Shown: piece after piece, positions 1 to 8,224 of the stretch
How positions within the stretch are numbered: the first letter of the stretch is position 1
How the letters are laid out: each line of letters begins with the position of its first letter
Assembly (NCBI RefSeq): GCF_014163735.1
Contig: NZ_JACJDV010000001.1
Span: 124,001-188,000, forward strand
Origin: Shewanella sp. SR44-3
GTDB lineage: Bacteria; Pseudomonadota; Gammaproteobacteria; Enterobacterales; Shewanellaceae
DNA: 64,000 nt
Direction of reading: 5' to 3'
Notes under the pieces: model-generated
What the model was told of the DNA's origin: nothing
The model's database searches: none
The model's input: the letters and a program-made list of their open reading frames with translations, nothing else
Program-made: the position numbers and the translations under genes

Positions 1-114
1 CAGCTCATTGGCTAACAGCTGAGGGGAGAAATAAGCCCAGCTGCTTCGTAGGATAAAGCTGAGTAAACTAAGTACCACTAGGGCTATATGAGTGTTTAAT
101 AAAATACCGTACAT
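1..114 (-). CDS. SirB2-family inner-membrane protein (N-terminal part)
   Basis: The reverse strand is open from an ATG at 114 to the window edge, giving the first 38 residues. They begin MYGILLNTHIALVVLSLLSF and hold one hydrophobic helix with a conserved-looking His at position 9 and Arg at position 23. This is the N-terminal pattern of small polytopic SirB2-family proteins. An AAGG Shine-Dalgarno sequence lies just upstream of the ATG. The rest lies beyond the left edge. The family has no firm biochemical role. A perfect FNR-type palindrome at 271-284 may control this gene. The assignment rests on a short stretch and is tentative. Confidence 0.5.
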   Translation of the reverse strand, partial: MYGILLNTHIALVVLSLLSFILRSSWAYFSPQLLANEL

Positions 115-270
115 GGCAAGACCTTATTCATAGGGTTTAAAGTGGTAAAAGTGTCTTTTTATAACTGGCCTTATTTAGCTTAGAGACTGAGCTTTGCTCA
201 ACAGGCAAGTTTAAAATCAAACACTCGTTTTAAAACCCCTGTAAATTATGCTTTTCTCTGGCAGGCTTCC

Positions 271-284
271 TTGATCTATATCAA
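271..284. promoter_or_regulatory. FNR/EtrA-type binding palindrome
   Basis: TTGATCTATATCAA matches the FNR consensus TTGAT-N4-ATCAA exactly. Its centre is about 40 bases upstream of the start expected from the minus-strand CATAAT element, which fits class II activation of the leftward SirB2-like gene. It could also act on nudL. A CRP-like half-conserved site (AAATGTGAT, then TCAAG) follows at 296-314. Confidence 0.6.
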
Positions 285-373
285 ATACAGCTTTCAAATG
301 TGATTTATCTCAAGCATGTGATAGCCGAAGATCTGAGTGCCACCTGACAGTCGCAGTCAAGACTCGAAGTCAG

Positions 374-382
374 TGGTATGAT
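374..382 (+). promoter_or_regulatory. Extended -10 promoter candidate for nudL
   Basis: TGGTATGAT has the TGn extension plus a good -10 hexamer, with no clear -35. Transcription would start near 389, about 50 bases before the nudL ATG. Confidence 0.35.
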
Positions 383-439
383 AGTAATAGCAACATTTAT
401 GTTTCACAGCTTGGGGACAAAGTAGAGGGATGGATATTA

Positions 440-1027
440 ATGGATAAAAATGAGTTTAGAACCCGCTATAGCTTACACCGGCTCAGTAGTATTATTCCTT
501 CGGCACCAACCAAAATACCGAGCCGAAAAGCTGCAGTCCTTATTCCCTTAATCGAAAAAAACCAACAACTGCATTTACTGCTAACCCAAAGACCGCTGCA
601 TTTACGCTCTCACCCCGGCCAAATTAGCTTTCCTGGCGGCAAGACGGAGCAAGACGATAAGGATGATATTGCCACCGCATTAAGGGAGGCCCATGAGGAA
701 ATTGGTTTAGTCAGTAGTAATGTAGAAGTGCTGGGGCAATTCCCAGCCCATAAAACCTTTACCGGTTTTGATGTCACTCCTGTGGTTGGGATCATTGAGA
801 AGCCGTTTAAGCTGGTGCTTGACCCTGGCGAAGTGCAAGACTGTTTTACCGTACCCTTGCATTACTTTATTCAGCAGGAAAACCGCCATCAAAAACGTTT
901 TGTGCGTAATGGCAACACCTACACAGTGCATCTGATGCCATTTGAGAATCGCTTCATTTGGGGGGTAACAGCGGCGATTATAGACTTACTTTGCCGCCAC
1001 ATTAGTAATGATGCGCCGAGTATTTAA
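440..1027 (+). CDS. nudL: NudL-type CoA pyrophosphohydrolase (Nudix)
   Basis: This 195-residue Nudix hydrolase belongs to the YeaB/NudL group, which is thought to split CoA and its derivatives into phosphopantetheine and 3',5'-ADP. The UPF0035 signature (RPLHLRSHPGQISFPGG, about residues 51-67) leads into the Nudix box, with Gly-Gly-Lys followed by REAHEEIGL at about residues 82-90. The REXXEE glutamates that bind Mg2+ are intact. Length matches E. coli NudL (about 192 residues). A GGGA ribosome binding site precedes the ATG. It is convergent with the small membrane gene downstream. Substrate is inferred from family membership. Confidence 0.88.
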   Translation: MDKNEFRTRYSLHRLSSIIPSAPTKIPSRKAAVLIPLIEKNQQLHLLLTQRPLHLRSHPGQISFPGGKTEQDDKDDIATALREAHEEIGLVSSNVEVLGQFPAHKTFTGFDVTPVVGIIEKPFKLVLDPGEVQDCFTVPLHYFIQQENRHQKRFVRNGNTYTVHLMPFENRFIWGVTAAIIDLLCRHISNDAPSI

Positions 1028-1047
1028 GCTCAATGCAATACTGACGA

Positions 1048-1383
1048 TTAAACCACGTAACGGATATACAGGCCAGCCGCCAAAGACACTAAAAACAACA
1101 AGGGAATATTGACCCAATAGCCGACTTTACTGTGGCTTGAGACATAAAAGTTAAACGCTAAATTGACAAAACTGATGGCCGCACAGGCCCATATAATATA
1201 TTCCAATTGCACAGTTAATGCTGGATCCCACTCTAGCCTGACAGCGACCCCTTTGCTAAGGAAGTATCCCACCGCCCTGTCAGGTCTCGCTTCGCCAAAA
1301 ACCAATAACGCATACACGGCCAATGCCCAGCCCGCGATAGATAGCAGCGTTAGTATTGCCTGAAAAACTCGTACCTTATTCAT
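1048..1383 (-). CDS. Small predicted inner-membrane protein
   Basis: This 111-residue hydrophobic protein shows three probable transmembrane segments, near residues 7-30, 59-80 and 90-108. A short polar stretch rich in Arg, Asp and Lys lies between the first two. I do not recognise a family or catalytic motif. It lies tail to tail with nudL and is divergent from asnS. The reading frame spans most of the interval and codon use resembles its neighbours, so it is probably a real gene. No function can be assigned. Confidence 0.6.
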   Translation of the reverse strand: MNKVRVFQAILTLLSIAGWALAVYALLVFGEARPDRAVGYFLSKGVAVRLEWDPALTVQLEYIIWACAAISFVNLAFNFYVSSHSKVGYWVNIPLLFLVSLAAGLYIRYVV

Positions 1384-1548
1384 GCCATCAATCCTTATTT
1401 GCCACTGAGTCTACCTTTGGCTGGCGTTGTTTAACGTTATTACAGCTAGATACTGCACTATTTTTAATCAGTTTTCGCCTTTTTTAAGCCGATTTAGATA
1501 CGATAACAAAAACTTGACTGATAATCTCTATAGATCAGCGTTTACAGC

Positions 1549-1576
1549 TTGTTAAATGTCTCCAGCAAGGTAAGAT
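1549..1576 (+). promoter_or_regulatory. asnS promoter candidate
   Basis: TTGTTA (1549-1554), a 16-base spacer and TAAGAT (1571-1576) form a plausible sigma-70 promoter about 50 bases upstream of asnS. The -10 overlaps the left arm of an 8-bp inverted repeat (TAAGATAA at 1571-1578, TTATCTTA at 1589-1596). Confidence 0.35.
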
Positions 1577-1624
1577 AAATGCACTTTTTTATCTTATTTC
1601 GATCCATTGGAGAGTTAAGCAACA

Positions 1625-3025
1625 ATGAGCATTGCATCTGTCGCGTCTGTATTTAACGGTGATCATGCTGTCGGTTCACAAGTCACTGTACGTGGCTGGG
1701 TTAGAACCCGTCGTGATTCTAAAGCTGGTATTTCATTTTTAGCCCTGTATGACGGTTCGTGTTTCGATCCTATCCAAGGCGTTGTGCCTAATAATTTACC
1801 CAATTACGACGATGAAGTGCTTAAGCTTACTGCCGGTTGCTCTGTTGTCATGACTGGTGATGTGGTTGAATCCCCTGGCGCAGGTCAGGCGTTCGAGCTG
1901 CAAGTGACTGCTGTTGAAGTTACGGGTTGGATTGATGATCCCGATACTTACCCTATGGCAGCTAAACGCCATTCTATCGAGCATTTACGTGAACTTGCCC
2001 ATCTTCGCCCAAGAACTAACATCATTGGCGCCGTAGCACGAGTGCGTAACTGCTTGTCTCAAGCCATTCACCGCTTCTACCACGAGCAAGGTTTTATTTG
2101 GGTATCAACCCCACTGATTACGGCTTCTGATTGTGAAGGCGCCGGTGAAATGTTCCGTGTCTCAACACTGGACATGGAAAACCTGCCGCGCACACCAGCG
2201 GGTAAAGTGGATTACGACAAGGACTTTTTCGGTAAAGAATCCTTCCTTACGGTATCGGGTCAGTTGAATGCTGAAACTTATGCCTGCGCCCTGTCAAAAG
2301 TGTATACCTTTGGCCCGACGTTTCGCGCAGAAAATTCAAACACCACCCGCCACTTGGCTGAATTTTGGATGGTTGAACCTGAAGTGGCTTTCGCCACCTT
2401 AGATGATGCAGCAAAGTTAGCTGAAGACATGTTAAAATTTGCTTTCAACGCCGTGCTTAATGAGCGCATGGATGACTTAAGCTTCTTCAACGAGCGTGTC
2501 GACAAAACCGTTATTGAGCGCCTGCAAGCCTTCGTTAGCAGTGACTTTGCCCAAGTGGATTACACTGATGCAGTTGAAATCCTTAAAAACTGTGGCAAAA
2601 AGTTTGAATTCGCCGTTGAATGGGGAATCGACTTACAGTCTGAGCATGAGCGCTACTTAGCTGAAGAACACTTTAAAGCCCCTGTGGTAGTTAAAAACTA
2701 CCCCAAAGACATCAAAGCCTTCTACATGCGCCTCAACGATGACGGTAAAACCGTTGCTGCCATGGACGTATTGGCACCAGGCATAGGCGAAATCATCGGC
2801 GGTGCACAACGTGAAGAGCGTTTAGATGTGCTTGATGCGCGCCTTGCTGAAATGGAATTAAGCCAAGAAGATTACTGGTGGTACCGCGATTTACGTCGTT
2901 ACGGCACAGTACCACACGCAGGTTTTGGCTTAGGGTTTGAGCGGTTAGTGTCTTACGTGACTGGTGTTAACAACATTCGTGACGTTATTCCTTTCCCTCG
3001 TGCTCCACGCTCTGCAAGCTTCTAA
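1625..3025 (+). CDS. asnS: Asparaginyl-tRNA synthetase
   Basis: This class IIb aminoacyl-tRNA synthetase charges tRNA-Asn in the cytoplasm. At 466 residues it is the same length as E. coli AsnS. The N-terminal OB-fold anticodon-binding domain covers about residues 1-110 ([20 protein letters not shown]). The class II catalytic core follows, with motif 2 around [25 protein letters not shown] (about residues 223-247) and motif 3 near the C-terminus ([10 protein letters not shown]), which carries the ATP-binding Arg. A GGAGAG ribosome binding site precedes the ATG. It is monocistronic and ends at a strong shared terminator. Confidence 0.98.
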   Translation: MSIASVASVFNGDHAVGSQVTVRGWVRTRRDSKAGISFLALYDGSCFDPIQGVVPNNLPNYDDEVLKLTAGCSVVMTGDVVESPGAGQAFELQVTAVEVTGWIDDPDTYPMAAKRHSIEHLRELAHLRPRTNIIGAVARVRNCLSQAIHRFYHEQGFIWVSTPLITASDCEGAGEMFRVSTLDMENLPRTPAGKVDYDKDFFGKESFLTVSGQLNAETYACALSKVYTFGPTFRAENSNTTRHLAEFWMVEPEVAFATLDDAAKLAEDMLKFAFNAVLNERMDDLSFFNERVDKTVIERLQAFVSSDFAQVDYTDAVEILKNCGKKFEFAVEWGIDLQSEHERYLAEEHFKAPVVVKNYPKDIKAFYMRLNDDGKTVAAMDVLAPGIGEIIGGAQREERLDVLDARLAEMELSQEDYWWYRDLRRYGTVPHAGFGLGFERLVSYVTGVNNIRDVIPFPRAPRSASF

Positions 3026-3060
3026 TAGCTATTGCTAGCTTTACTCTATCAATAGATAAG

Positions 3061-3108
3061 TTTCAGGCAATAAAAAACGCGCTAATGCGCGTTTTTTATT
3101 GCCTGAAA
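3061..3108. terminator. Bidirectional terminator, perfect 22-bp inverted repeat
   Basis: Arms 3061-3082 and 3087-3108 are exact reverse complements around a TAAT loop. The GC-rich core (ACGCGC/GCGCGT) is flanked by A6 and T6 runs, so it can terminate both asnS and the convergent gene at 3134. Confidence 0.92.
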
Positions 3109-3133
3109 TTTTATGCCGCTAAAACCAAAGTTA

Positions 3134-3808
3134 TTAATCAATCAGCGGGCTTATCACCTGTGGCTTAATACTCAACTGCAACTGCTCTAATTGATCAATT
3201 TGCTCATTGGTTAAGGTAAAGCGCCCATGTTCTGTGAGTTGCTGCTCAATGCCATTAAGACGTACTACTGGGCTGATTGCAGTACTTATTACAGTGCCCT
3301 GCTTTGCATCTGTTGCAAACTCAAAGGTTAAGCCGCTTAAGGGTTTTCTGAAATATTTCATCGGAAACCCCTGCAAACCATCAAGTAGTGCATCCATGTC
3401 CGCTTTTAGCATCAGTAACTCTGTTTGACTGTAGTCTTGCTGCACGGATTTTGCCCGTACCTGCATGGCGATAGCGCAAGTGCCGGCTTTTCCTGCCATC
3501 TCTAGGTTAATTAAGCCGCGATCTGATTTAAACTCGGCATCAAAAGGCAAAAATAACCGTTGCGACTCATCATAAGACAGTGGTGCACGGGTCTTCACTG
3601 TGGTGATATTGCCAGATATGATGGTGCAGTCAGCGGTTTGGGGTACGCTAAAAGCCAGCTCCGCAAAGGGATAATTGTGTTTGTTAACCTGTTTTAATCT
3701 GTCATAGAAACCTGCATATTCCAGTGAGACAGTCTCCGCGCTGACACCTGCGGAGTTAATCGCCAATACCGCACTCAGTAGGCATGTACTTAGACCTGAC
3801 AGTTTCAT
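3134..3808 (-). CDS. Periplasmic protein of unknown function (DUF2987-like)
   Basis: This 224-residue protein has a typical Sec signal peptide, with a basic start, a hydrophobic core and probable cleavage after VSA near residue 24. The mature part begins with LEYAGFYDRLKQV, a pattern I associate with DUF2987, a Shewanella/Vibrio family without known function. Two Cys (about residues 61 and 110, in DCTIIS and GTCAIA) could form a disulfide. It is convergent with asnS and shares its terminator. The family name is from memory and should be treated as tentative. Secretion is well supported. Confidence 0.6.
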   Translation of the reverse strand: MKLSGLSTCLLSAVLAINSAGVSAETVSLEYAGFYDRLKQVNKHNYPFAELAFSVPQTADCTIISGNITTVKTRAPLSYDESQRLFLPFDAEFKSDRGLINLEMAGKAGTCAIAMQVRAKSVQQDYSQTELLMLKADMDALLDGLQGFPMKYFRKPLSGLTFEFATDAKQGTVISTAISPVVRLNGIEQQLTEHGRFTLTNEQIDQLEQLQLSIKPQVISPLID

Positions 3809-4079
3809 AACTGGGTTTCCTTGGAGTTTTTAAAGATAAACAATATTGATGCTGCAAATTCGCTGAACGAAAAATGATCCATCCTAGAACCCAGTTCAAC
3901 AGCGCAACAGCGCAACAGTGTAACTGAAATCGCTATAAAATCATGCATTACTCGCAAATATGCCGCCTCATTGGCCATAATTCAGACAAGCATCTGAATT
4001 ATTGCATTTGCAAAGGGTAAACTGGCTAAATTTACATTAGAATGGCCTGTCATTGTCAGGTTTTAAGGAAAATCCCTGC

Positions 4080-5039
4080 ATGGGTAAACATATTTCAGCC
4101 GTTACAAATCAGCTCGATTCAGTACAGCACTTGGTTGCCATTGGCGGCGGCCACGGCTTAGGCCGAGTATTATCTGCATTATCTACCCTTGGCCCACGTC
4201 TCACAGGAATCGTTGCCACTACGGACAATGGCGGCTCCACGGGTAGATTAAGACAAGATCAAAACACCATCGCTTGGGGAGATTTACGTAACTGTATTTC
4301 TCATCTTGCCACCCGCCCATCCCTTGGCGCGCGGTTATTGGATCACAGGTTCGAAACTGAAAGCGAACTCAAAGGCCATAACTTGGGTAACCTTATCCTT
4401 TATGCGCTGGACCAACTCTGTGTGCGCCCATTGGAAGCGGTGGATCTTATCCGCAATATGTTACAAATAGACACTCGCATTATTCCAATGTCAGAGCACT
4501 CCACCCACTTGGTGGCATTAAGTGCCTGCGGTGCCAAAATTTTTGGGGAGCTCAGCGTCGATGACATGAGCGATGCGCCGCTTGCCTTGATGCTAGAACC
4601 TCAAGTGAGCGCCACCTTCGAGGCCAGTGAAGCTATTTTAAACGCCGAGGTGATCTTGCTAGGTCCAGGCAGTTTTTTGACCAGTATTATGCCCAACTTA
4701 TTATTACCCGAATTAGCTAAAGCCCTAAGAACTACTGAAGCTCAAATCATTTTTATAGATAACTTGCACCAAGAGTTGTCCCCAGCAAAACACTTCAGCT
4801 TGGCTGATAAAATCGCTTGGTGTCATCAAGCCATAGGCAAAGACGTGATCCGACAAGTTATTTGTCAAGGCAGCCATATAGAACTCAATGGCCTGTACAA
4901 CCACTTTCCACTGGCATCAGCACAAGACAGCGGCAGACACGACAAACAACTGCTACGCCAAGCCATTGAACGGCTCATCGCAGAAGAAAACGCCGTCAAA
5001 CTGCAAGCCCTATTACGACCGACCTTAACAACACTCTGA
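4080..5039 (+). CDS. ybhK: YvcK/YbhK (CofD-like) family protein
   Basis: This 319-residue protein of the CofD-like superfamily is close to E. coli YbhK and related to B. subtilis YvcK, which is needed for gluconeogenic growth and cell-shape control. Diagnostic segments are GGGHGLGRVLSALS (near residue 22), TTDNGGSTGRLR, WGDLRNC and GHNLGNL. These correspond to the nucleotide-sugar and phosphate-binding core of the fold. The frame opens earlier, at a TTG (4053). The ATG at 4080 is preferred because AAGGA lies 10 bases upstream. The biochemical activity of this branch is unresolved, and a regulatory role in cell-envelope metabolism is inferred. Confidence 0.88.
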   Translation: MGKHISAVTNQLDSVQHLVAIGGGHGLGRVLSALSTLGPRLTGIVATTDNGGSTGRLRQDQNTIAWGDLRNCISHLATRPSLGARLLDHRFETESELKGHNLGNLILYALDQLCVRPLEAVDLIRNMLQIDTRIIPMSEHSTHLVALSACGAKIFGELSVDDMSDAPLALMLEPQVSATFEASEAILNAEVILLGPGSFLTSIMPNLLLPELAKALRTTEAQIIFIDNLHQELSPAKHFSLADKIAWCHQAIGKDVIRQVICQGSHIELNGLYNHFPLASAQDSGRHDKQLLRQAIERLIAEENAVKLQALLRPTLTTL

Positions 5040-5255
5040 TCATCAAGCATCTACCTGTCGCTGTAGCCCTACTGTGATGTCGTCGCTGCTATGCAATAAG
5101 CTGCTTGCTGGCATCTATCTAGCTAATACTTGAGTGTTCCACTCGCATCTTGATGCCTTAGTCTGTATACTGCGCGACCAGTTCTAGGCACTTGCCCCGT
5201 TTCACATAAATGGCCCGTGCCGCCTTATCTCATTGATACCCTAGGAAGTCCCGCT

Positions 5256-6860
5256 TTGATCTCTACCGCAAACATCACCATGCAATTTGGCCCAGAGCCA
5301 TTATTCGAAAACATATCGGCGCAATTTGGTCACGGCAACCGTTACGGCTTAATCGGTGCTAATGGCTGTGGTAAGTCGACGTTTATGAAAATATTAAGCG
5401 GCGCACTAGCCCCAACCTCAGGCAATGTATCCATTACCCCAGGTTTAAAAGTGGGTAACTTGAGTCAAGATCAATTTGCCTTTGAGCAGCATAGCGTGAT
5501 TGATACTGTGATCATGGGTGACATGAAACTGTGGAAGGTCAAGCAAGAGCGTGAAGCCATTTACGCTAAGCCTGATATGACAGATGAAGATGGCATGCGA
5601 GTGGGCGATCTTGAAAGCGAATTTGCTGAGATGGACGGTTACAGCGCTGAAAGCCGCGCCGGTGAAATATTAATCGAAGCAGGCATCGATGAGTCAATGC
5701 ATTTTGGCTTAATGCAGCAAGTGCCTCCAGGTAAAAAATTAAGGGTGTTATTGGCTCAAGCACTATTTGCCAACCCAGACATCTTGCTACTGGACGAACC
5801 GACCAACAACTTGGATATTCACACCATCAGTTGGTTAGAAACCGAGCTTAATAAGCGCAAATGCACCATGATCATCATCTCTCACGATAGGCACTTCTTA
5901 AATGCTGTCTGTACTCACATGGCTGACATAGATTACGGCGAATTGCGCATTTACCCAGGTAACTATGAGTTCTTCTTGGCTCAATCAAGCTTACTACGCG
6001 AACAATTGTTGGCAGGAAATGCCAAGAAGAGCGCTGAAATCGATGAATTACAAGACTTCGTTAACCGTTTTGGTGCCAATGCCTCTAAAGCTAAGCAGGC
6101 CAGCTCTCGCGCTAAGAAAATGGACAAAATTAAACTTGATGATGTTAAATCATCCAGCCGCATTACCCCGTCTATTCGTTTTGAAGCCGGCAAGAAAATG
6201 CACCGCCAAGCGTTAATACTAGAAGGCTTAGGCCATGGTTTCGATGAAGGCATGCTATTTACCGGTGGCGATTTGATCTTAGAAGCCGGCGCCAAGCTCG
6301 CTATCATAGGTGAGAACGGCGTGGGTAAGACCACATTTTTACGCTGCCTAGTCAACGAATTAAGCCATAAAGAAGGCGTGGTCAAGTGGTCAGAAAATGC
6401 GGCCGTGGGTTATTGTCCCCAAGACAGCAGCGCCGATTTTGATAACGATCTTACCCTGATGGATTGGATGTCACAGTGGCGTTTACCTAAGCATAACGAT
6501 TTGATGGTACGCGGCATGTTAGGCCGTTTACTGTTCACCGAAGATGATGCCAACAAGAAAGCCCGTAATTGTTCAGGTGGTGAGAAAAACCGTCTATTAT
6601 TTGGCAAGTTGATGATGCAAGACGTCAACGTGCTTATCATGGACGAGCCCACTAACCACATGGACATGGAAGCCATTGAAGCTTTGAATAACGCCTTAAA
6701 AGACTTCGAAGGTACCTTGATTTTCGTAAGCCACGATAGAGAATTTGTTTCGTCACTAGCAACGCGGATCATAGACATTAAAGATAAAAAATTGATTAAC
6801 TTCCAAGGCAGCTTCGATGAATACTTAGCCAGCCAATCAGAGGCGCAAAAAATCGCCTAA
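5256..6860 (+). CDS. ybiT: ABC-F family ATPase YbiT
   Basis: This ABC-F protein acts on the ribosome and is not a transporter. It has two ATP-binding domains: Walker [21 protein letters not shown] and SHDRHFL in the first, and [28 protein letters not shown] and SHDREF in the second. A charged linker sits between them at about residues 230-310. It aligns along its length with E. coli YbiT (530 residues). The frame extends back to a GTG at 5217. The TTG at 5256 fits both the homologue's start ([12 protein letters not shown]) and a strong AGGAAG 7 bases upstream, giving 534 residues. There are no membrane segments. The first nucleotide-binding domain lacks the textbook LSGGQ, having PPGKKLRVL at that place, as in E. 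coli YbiT. Confidence 0.93.
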   Translation: MISTANITMQFGPEPLFENISAQFGHGNRYGLIGANGCGKSTFMKILSGALAPTSGNVSITPGLKVGNLSQDQFAFEQHSVIDTVIMGDMKLWKVKQEREAIYAKPDMTDEDGMRVGDLESEFAEMDGYSAESRAGEILIEAGIDESMHFGLMQQVPPGKKLRVLLAQALFANPDILLLDEPTNNLDIHTISWLETELNKRKCTMIIISHDRHFLNAVCTHMADIDYGELRIYPGNYEFFLAQSSLLREQLLAGNAKKSAEIDELQDFVNRFGANASKAKQASSRAKKMDKIKLDDVKSSSRITPSIRFEAGKKMHRQALILEGLGHGFDEGMLFTGGDLILEAGAKLAIIGENGVGKTTFLRCLVNELSHKEGVVKWSENAAVGYCPQDSSADFDNDLTLMDWMSQWRLPKHNDLMVRGMLGRLLFTEDDANKKARNCSGGEKNRLLFGKLMMQDVNVLIMDEPTNHMDMEAIEALNNALKDFEGTLIFVSHDREFVSSLATRIIDIKDKKLINFQGSFDEYLASQSEAQKIA

Positions 6861-6924
6861 ATCGAGACTTTATCGTGCCCGAAGGCCTATCTTGAGATCT
6901 CTATTCCGTTACGCTTAAACTCAC

Positions 6925-6956
6925 CCGCCATTGTCTTTCAATGGCGGTTTTTTTTT
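6925..6956 (+). terminator. ybiT rho-independent terminator
   Basis: A perfect 9-bp stem (CCGCCATTG/CAATGGCGG) with a TCTTT loop is followed by nine T residues. It lies just past ybiT and before the end of convergent serC. Confidence 0.93.
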
Positions 6957-6962
6957 CTGCGT

Positions 6963-8060
6963 TTAATTGGCTTTATGTTTTGCGGCAAAGGCATTCATAA
7001 AATCAACCAAGGCCTGTACGCCTTCAATTGGCATGGCGTTGTAGAGACTTGCCCGCATGCCGCCCACTATCCTGTGACCTTTTAGGGCAACAAGACCTGC
7101 GCGTTCAGCTTCTGCTAGGAATGTACTGTCAAGGGAGTCATCGGCGAGTTGAAACGTAACGTTCATCTGGGAGCGGTTCTGCTTAGCGACCCCATTACAA
7201 TAAAAAGAATTATCATCAATACATGCGTATAGCAGCTGGGCTTTTTGCTGATTAATCTTTGCCATTGCTTCAACACCGCCCTGGGCTTTGAGCCAGCGAA
7301 ACACCTCTGCGGCCAAGTACCAGGCAAAGGTCGGCGGGGTATTGAACATTGAGCCATTTTCAGCCGCGATGCGATAATCCATCACTGAGGATTGCGGTAA
7401 GCTTGCAAGCTTTAGCATGTCATCACGCACGATAACTATGGATAACCCCGAAGGGCCGATATTCTTCTGGGCGCCAGCATAAATGAGCCCATAACGGCTA
7501 ACATCAATCTCACGGGACATGATTGTCGAAGATAAATCGGCCACGATTGGCCAAGGACTGTCGAGTTCATCAAATATTTCAATGCCATCTACGGTTTCAT
7601 TACTGCAATAATGCACATAGCGGTAATCTTTTTTGATGCTGTGTAAGTCAGGTAATGTCACTTGATTAAGGCCATCGAGCTTAGTGACAATATTGAGCAC
7701 ATCAATTTGCGCTTCACCGGCTAGCTTTTGCGCTTCCTCAACAGCTGATTTTGACCATTGACCGCTAACAAGATACAGCGCCCGGCCGTGCTCGCCAAGA
7801 AAGTTATTCACCACGTTGGAAAACTGGCTGCGGCCACCGCCGTGCATAAACAGCACATGGTAGTGATTAGGAATATTCATCAGCTGACGTAAATTCACTT
7901 CGGCTTGCTCAGCTAAGGCAATAAACTCTTTGCTGCGGTGACTAATTTCCATCACGGAGACGCCAAGGCCGTTCCAATCGAGTAATTCCTGTTGGGCTTT
8001 TTGCATCACGGCTGCGGGTAACATGGCTGGCCCCGCGCAAAAGTTGTAAATACGGCTCAC
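6963..8060 (-). CDS. serC: Phosphoserine aminotransferase
   Basis: This PLP enzyme converts 3-phosphohydroxypyruvate and glutamate to phosphoserine (serine synthesis), and the equivalent step in PLP synthesis. At 365 residues it matches E. coli SerC (362). It begins [15 protein letters not shown], the standard SerC N-terminus. The PLP lysine lies in [15 protein letters not shown] (about residues 195-209), and the substrate-binding MHGGGRSQF segment is at about residues 73-81. It lies downstream of gyrA on the same strand but is separated from it by a terminator, so it is probably transcribed alone. Confidence 0.97.
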   Translation of the reverse strand: MSRIYNFCAGPAMLPAAVMQKAQQELLDWNGLGVSVMEISHRSKEFIALAEQAEVNLRQLMNIPNHYHVLFMHGGGRSQFSNVVNNFLGEHGRALYLVSGQWSKSAVEEAQKLAGEAQIDVLNIVTKLDGLNQVTLPDLHSIKKDYRYVHYCSNETVDGIEIFDELDSPWPIVADLSSTIMSREIDVSRYGLIYAGAQKNIGPSGLSIVIVRDDMLKLASLPQSSVMDYRIAAENGSMFNTPPTFAWYLAAEVFRWLKAQGGVEAMAKINQQKAQLLYACIDDNSFYCNGVAKQNRSQMNVTFQLADDSLDSTFLAEAERAGLVALKGHRIVGGMRASLYNAMPIEGVQALVDFMNAFAAKHKAN

Positions 8061-8170
8061 TGCATACTCCTCAAGATCAAAACTAATGTGCTAATCATCC
8101 AATACTAAAGTATTTACTCTGTATTTGAATAGGCCTTTATCGGTTGTTTTAGATGATATTTTTTCCGCAA

Positions 8171-8198
8171 AATAAAACGAGCGCCCTAGGGCGCTCGT
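8171..8198 (-). terminator. gyrA rho-independent terminator
   Basis: A 22-base perfect palindrome (8177-8198, centre CCCTAGGG) is followed on the minus strand by TTTTATTTTG. It lies about 25 bases past the gyrA stop codon. Confidence 0.88.
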
Positions 8199-8224
8199 TG
8201 TGGCATTAAAGTCAAACAAGAAGT

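Larger units (their letters stand above)
115..439. other. Divergent intergenic region
   Basis: About 325 bases lie between the minus-strand SirB2-like gene and plus-strand nudL. The region holds an FNR-type palindrome, a CRP-like site, a minus-strand -10-like hexamer (CATAAT, complement of 245-250) and a plus-strand extended -10 (TGGTATGAT, 374-382). No ORF was found in it. Confidence 0.6.

Noticed and set aside
5981..6385. 134-codon frame opposite ybiT
   Set aside because: It lies wholly inside a strongly conserved gene on the other strand and has no protein signature. The same applies to long opposite-strand frames in gyrA, lolE, mfd and the hybrid kinase gene.
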